From contig JAKSAX010000101.1 of assembly GCA_022361395.1 (NCBI GenBank), positions 1-43,175 of the forward strand: 43,175 nucleotides of DNA. Reading direction: 5' to 3'. The notes below the pieces were generated by a model. That model did no database searches. It was not told the origin of the DNA and was given only the letters and a program-made list of their open reading frames with translations. Source of the stretch: Desulfobacterales bacterium (GTDB lineage Bacteria > Desulfobacterota > Desulfobacteria > Desulfobacterales > Desulfobacteraceae). Shown here piece after piece: positions 40,253-43,175 of this stretch (positions are counted from its first letter, which is position 1; the number at the start of each line of letters is the position of its first letter). The position numbers were made by a program, and so were the translations under genes.

Positions 40253-41074
40253 TTATGACACGGCACTGATGAACCGTTTCAGGTAACTGGATTTCGGCGC
40301 CCCGAATATCGCCTCCGGTTCCCCCTCCTCCTCTACGATCCCGCTTTGAAGAAATACAATCCGGTTAGCCACTTCCCGGGCGAACTTCATTTCATGGGTT
40401 ACCAGAATCATCGTCCGGCCCTCCCGGGCAAGGTCGCCGATTACAGAGAGCACCTCACCGACCAACTCCGGGTCCAGGGCAGAGGTCGGCTCGTCAAACA
40501 GCAAGACCTCCGGTTTGATTGCCAGTGCCCTGGCAATTGCCGCCCGCTGCTGCTGGCCGCCGGATAGAAAGGCCGGATATACGTCACGCTTGTCATACAG
40601 GCCTACCCGGTGCAACAGCACATCTGCGGATTCAATGGCCTCTGGTTTTGACTGGCCTAAAACGTGGACAGGGACCTCAATAATATTTCCCAACAGCGTC
40701 AGATGCGGCCAAAGATTAAAGCTCTGAAAGACCATGGCCAGCCGTGTCCGGATAAGCCGGACCTGGGAACGGTTTGCCGGGACCTGCCCCCCCTTTCCGT
40801 CGTCTTTCATTTCAATCTCTTCGCCGTGCACCTTGACTCTTCCGCTTGTGGGTGTCTCCAGCATGTTTATACACCGCAACAATGTGGATTTGCCTGACCC
40901 GCTTGCGCCTATGATGGCAATGACATCCCCCTCATACGCATCTAAGGAGACACCTTTTAACACCTCAAGAGAACCAAATGATTTATAGAGTTCTGATATT
41001 TCAATGGCCTTTGCCCTGCCGGCCTGGTTTAACCCCGTGATATTTCTTTTGTGCTGACCCTGTGATTCGTTCAA
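40253..41074 (-). CDS. Polar amino-acid ABC transporter ATP-binding protein
   Basis: A 273-residue HisP/GlnQ-type ATPase. Walker A is GASGSGKST, the signature is LSGGQQQRAAIARAL, Walker B is VLLFDEPTSALDPELV, and the switch histidine is in VTHEM. A 20-residue N-terminal tail precedes the domain. The start is a TTG behind GTGAGGATATT. It is followed by the binding protein and two permease genes on the same strand and preceded by the AOR gene, with an 84-bp gap. Confidence 0.92.
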   Translation of the reverse strand: MNESQGQHKRNITGLNQAGRAKAIEISELYKSFGSLEVLKGVSLDAYEGDVIAIIGASGSGKSTLLRCINMLETPTSGRVKVHGEEIEMKDDGKGGQVPANRSQVRLIRTRLAMVFQSFNLWPHLTLLGNIIEVPVHVLGQSKPEAIESADVLLHRVGLYDKRDVYPAFLSGGQQQRAAIARALAIKPEVLLFDEPTSALDPELVGEVLSVIGDLAREGRTMILVTHEMKFAREVANRIVFLQSGIVEEEGEPEAIFGAPKSSYLKRFISAVS

Positions 41075-41158
41075 AATATCCTCACTTTAATAATGATTTA
41101 AGTTTGTCTATTCGAACTTCTGCTTAACTTTTGACTGCCGGCTGTAACGCTCCCGGAT

Positions 41159-42952
41159 TTATTGTTTCCCCCTGTTCAAAAATCTGTCTTTAACGGATAG
41201 TAACCCCAGTCTTTCCAAGGTCTCTTCCGTCGGGACCCCGTTTTCATCCCATCCCCGTTTTTCATAGTACAAGCGCAGCATCTCCGCGAAATCGCCTTTA
41301 ACAAAGGGCTTGCCTTTGTGGGGGCCGTTTTGCAGCCCTTCCTTGTGTATCCTTTCCGGCAGGTAATCATCTTTTCCTGAGAACCCTGATGCAATATTAA
41401 ATACCCGCCCGAGATTCCATATCCGTTCTCCGGCAAGATAAATTTCATCTTCAGTAAAATTTTTCCCTGTGCCTGCCGATAAAAACCCGGTTATTTCCGC
41501 GACCTGGAACCCGTGGTTGAAAATACAGATCGTGGCACTGTCCTTAAGGGCAAATCTCTGGTTCTGGTCAACCACGACATCAACATTGGGTTCTATTTCA
41601 TAACTGCCCGCATCCCAGGCCGGGAATGCCCTGAGATGACATGCCCCCCTGTCCGAAGTTGCGTAGGCCAGTCCCATTCCATAGGCCCCCCTGGGATCGT
41701 AGCCCGGGAACTCAAGCCCCTTGACTTCCATGGCAAACTCACTGCCGCCGACTCTGTCACTCAGTTTTTTAACCCCTAAAGCCAGCAACTCACCCCGGCC
41801 CGGTTTTTTACAGGTGATTTCCCCGGGCATTTTCAGGTATTCATCTTCCTGGCCGAACTTTATTTGGAAATCATGAAGCCCTGTTTCAGTCATTTCCATG
41901 GCAAACCCGATGACGTTTCCCGTGGATATGGAATCCAATCCAAAATCATCACAAAGCTCGTTGAACCGTATGATCGGTTCGGCTCTTTCAATCCCGCAAT
42001 TGGACCCGCCCACTGACAATGTCTCGTATTCAGGCCCTTCGACCATACCGGTCTTTGTCCGGGTCAGTTTGCCGCATCCCAGGGGGCAGCTGAAACATGC
42101 CCGGTGATGTCTGGTCCATTTGTTGACCTTTTTTGAACTGATCCGGTGGGAATCGGGTAGCTGCCCCCTGGTATAATTGTTCACCGGAATGATGCCCATC
42201 TCGCTTATGGGCTCCACAAGGAAGGGGGTTCCCTCTTCCATCACCCATTGATTATCTTCATTGGCAAGAACCTCCTTGTAGGCCTCATTGTATAACCGGG
42301 TGAAGCCTTTTTTATCTTTTACCTCCACGGCGCCTGTACCTTTTACGGCAACGGCTTTCAGGTTCTTGCTGCCCATGACCGCCCCTGCACCGCCCCTTCC
42401 TGCCTGGCGATAGGATTCCGTGCCGATACATGCAAAAGGTATTAAATTCTCTCCGGCCTGCCCGATCAGTGCTTTTTTATATTTTTTATTGCCGAGCTCT
42501 TTTTCAATAAGGGCTTCGGAATCATAAATACCCTTGCCCCACACGCCTGAAGCATCTTTCAACTCAATTGCCTGATCACAGATACAAAGATATACCGGGT
42601 GATCTGCCCTGCCTGAAATCACAATCCCGTCAAATCCTGCAAATTTCAGCTCCGCAGCAAAGGTGCCTCCCATATGGGAATCGAGAATTGTCCCGGTTGC
42701 AGGTGACTTGGTCACGATGCCTGTGCGCGATGAACTCGGTATATTGGTTCCTGCAAAAGGCCCTGTCATGAAAATTATGATGTTTTCCTGGGATAAAGGG
42801 TCTGTCCGGGGAGATAATTCTTCGATCAGATATCTGAAACCAAGACCTTTTCCACCGATAAACTTCTCCGCCCAGTTCTGATTAAGCGGAATTATTTCAT
42901 TTTGCCGGGTTGTTAAATCGACTTTTAATATTTTTCCCGTATAAAGGGACAT
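41159..42952 (-). CDS. Aldehyde:ferredoxin oxidoreductase family protein (W/Mo pterin)
   Basis: About 597 residues. N-terminal AOR domain with KFIGGKGLGFRYL, FAGTNIPSSSRTGIVTKSP and GGTFAAELKFAGFDGIVISG. The [4Fe-4S] ligands are in CFSCPLGC (CxxCxxxC), with the fourth cysteine probably in the DSATIC segment. GLDSISTGNVIGF and DPRGAYGMGLAYATSDRGACHLRAFP bind the bis-pterin cofactor region. The family oxidises aldehydes to carboxylic acids, passing electrons to ferredoxin; some members differ in substrate. The track start is 43000, but TGGAGGAAACTAT before ATG 42952 is preferred. A polyferredoxin-like gene lies just upstream. Confidence 0.9.
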   Translation of the reverse strand: MSLYTGKILKVDLTTRQNEIIPLNQNWAEKFIGGKGLGFRYLIEELSPRTDPLSQENIIIFMTGPFAGTNIPSSSRTGIVTKSPATGTILDSHMGGTFAAELKFAGFDGIVISGRADHPVYLCICDQAIELKDASGVWGKGIYDSEALIEKELGNKKYKKALIGQAGENLIPFACIGTESYRQAGRGGAGAVMGSKNLKAVAVKGTGAVEVKDKKGFTRLYNEAYKEVLANEDNQWVMEEGTPFLVEPISEMGIIPVNNYTRGQLPDSHRISSKKVNKWTRHHRACFSCPLGCGKLTRTKTGMVEGPEYETLSVGGSNCGIERAEPIIRFNELCDDFGLDSISTGNVIGFAMEMTETGLHDFQIKFGQEDEYLKMPGEITCKKPGRGELLALGVKKLSDRVGGSEFAMEVKGLEFPGYDPRGAYGMGLAYATSDRGACHLRAFPAWDAGSYEIEPNVDVVVDQNQRFALKDSATICIFNHGFQVAEITGFLSAGTGKNFTEDEIYLAGERIWNLGRVFNIASGFSGKDDYLPERIHKEGLQNGPHKGKPFVKGDFAEMLRLYYEKRGWDENGVPTEETLERLGLLSVKDRFLNRGKQ

Positions 42953-42974
42953 ATAGTTTCCTCCATTTACCGGT

Positions 42975-43175
42975 TCATGTCGTGATATCACTGTATTCAA
43001 TCAGCCGAATTGCTCCGGGCCGGCATGAGCTAATGCACCGGGGCTCTCCATCGCAAAGGTCACATACAAAGGCGGATTTGGAAATTTCGTCAAACCCCAT
43101 TGCATTATATGGACAGGCCTTAAGGCATGCCCTGCACCCTGTACAGCTTTCCTGGTTAATCTCTATGATGCCTTC
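42975..43175 (-). CDS. 4Fe-4S ferredoxin-type electron transfer protein, partial (C-terminal 66 residues)
   Basis: The frame enters from the right edge of the window and ends at TGA 42975-42977. It reads INQESCTGCRACLKACPYNA, a full CxxCxxCxxxCP cluster motif, and then CDLCDGEPRCISSCRPGA, a second set with the spacing CxxCx5CxxxC. This pattern matches the iron-sulfur subunits beside AOR-family and similar enzymes. The stop is 22 bp upstream of the AOR start, so it is probably its electron partner. The N-terminus lies outside the window. Confidence 0.85.
   Translation of the reverse strand, partial: EGIIEINQESCTGCRACLKACPYNAMGFDEISKSAFVCDLCDGEPRCISSCRPGAIRLIEYSDITT

Noticed and set aside
1-43175. 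CRISPR arrays, tRNA or rRNA genes, prophage or transposase genes
   Set aside because: None was seen: no regularly spaced repeats, no recognisable RNA genes other than the riboswitches, and no transposase or phage proteins in the ORF track.

Overview
The window looks like a chromosomal segment of a strictly anaerobic sulfate-reducing Desulfobacterota, probably Desulfobacteraceae-like. This placement is an inference from gene content: a nif tail with a clostridial-type [2Fe-2S] ferredoxin, anaerobic thiamin (ThiH) and anaerobic benzimidazole (BzaF) synthesis, an aldehyde:ferredoxin oxidoreductase, a glutaconate-type CoA-transferase and an exported Ni-superoxide dismutase. No tRNA, rRNA, CRISPR array, phage gene or intact transposase was seen.

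Layout. (1) 1-1.7 kb: end of a nif operon (probable nifB C-terminus, [2Fe-2S] ferredoxin, nifV). (2) 2-3.2 kb: an AcuI/YhdH-type reductase and a zinc-ribbon micro-protein. (3) 3.25-7.6 kb: a sigma-54 activator divergent from a sigma-54 promoter driving a 3-hydroxybutyrate-dehydrogenase-like SDR and two CoA-transferase subunits, with a 36-bp palindrome between them. (4) 7.7-12.5 kb: thiSGHFEC on the minus strand behind a TPP riboswitch. (5) 13-15.3 kb: HD-GYP phosphodiesterase and a membrane class III nucleotide cyclase. (6) 15.4-18 kb: cobalamin riboswitch, bzaF, cobT. (7) 18.2-20.9 kb: secreted lipase-like hydrolase, then a second cobalamin riboswitch, a mobile palindromic repeat and a sodium:solute symporter. 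(8) 21-26.3 kb: PilZ protein, NarL-type regulator, a sensor kinase with degenerate catalytic boxes, DUF4019 protein, nitroreductase and exported Ni-SOD. (9) 26.4-34.4 kb: a five-gene minus-strand efflux operon (adaptor, RND pump, TolC-like channel, OmpR-type regulator, sensor kinase) behind a three-heptamer operator. (10) 34.6-36.4 kb: solute-binding protein and radical SAM protein. (11) 36.4-43.2 kb: a minus-strand array of ferredoxin, aldehyde:ferredoxin oxidoreductase, polar amino-acid ABC transporter, M20 amidohydrolase and MoaD-like carrier.

How the parts fit. Thiamin and B12 lower-ligand synthesis both draw on aminoimidazole ribotide through the ThiC paralogues ThiC and BzaF, each behind its own vitamin riboswitch. 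The sigma-54 operon looks like 3-hydroxyacid/3-oxoacid use. The last array is the best candidate for an undescribed pathway: uptake of an amino-acid-like or N-acyl-amino-acid compound, hydrolysis, and oxidation of a derived aldehyde by a W/Mo-pterin enzyme whose cofactor might be served by the terminal MoaD-like gene. The most notable non-coding signal is a ~97-bp full-length imperfect palindrome present twice (1658-1756 and 19218-19314), resembling a MITE. One copy supplies the nifV stop codon; the other lies between a cobalamin aptamer and its apparent terminator.
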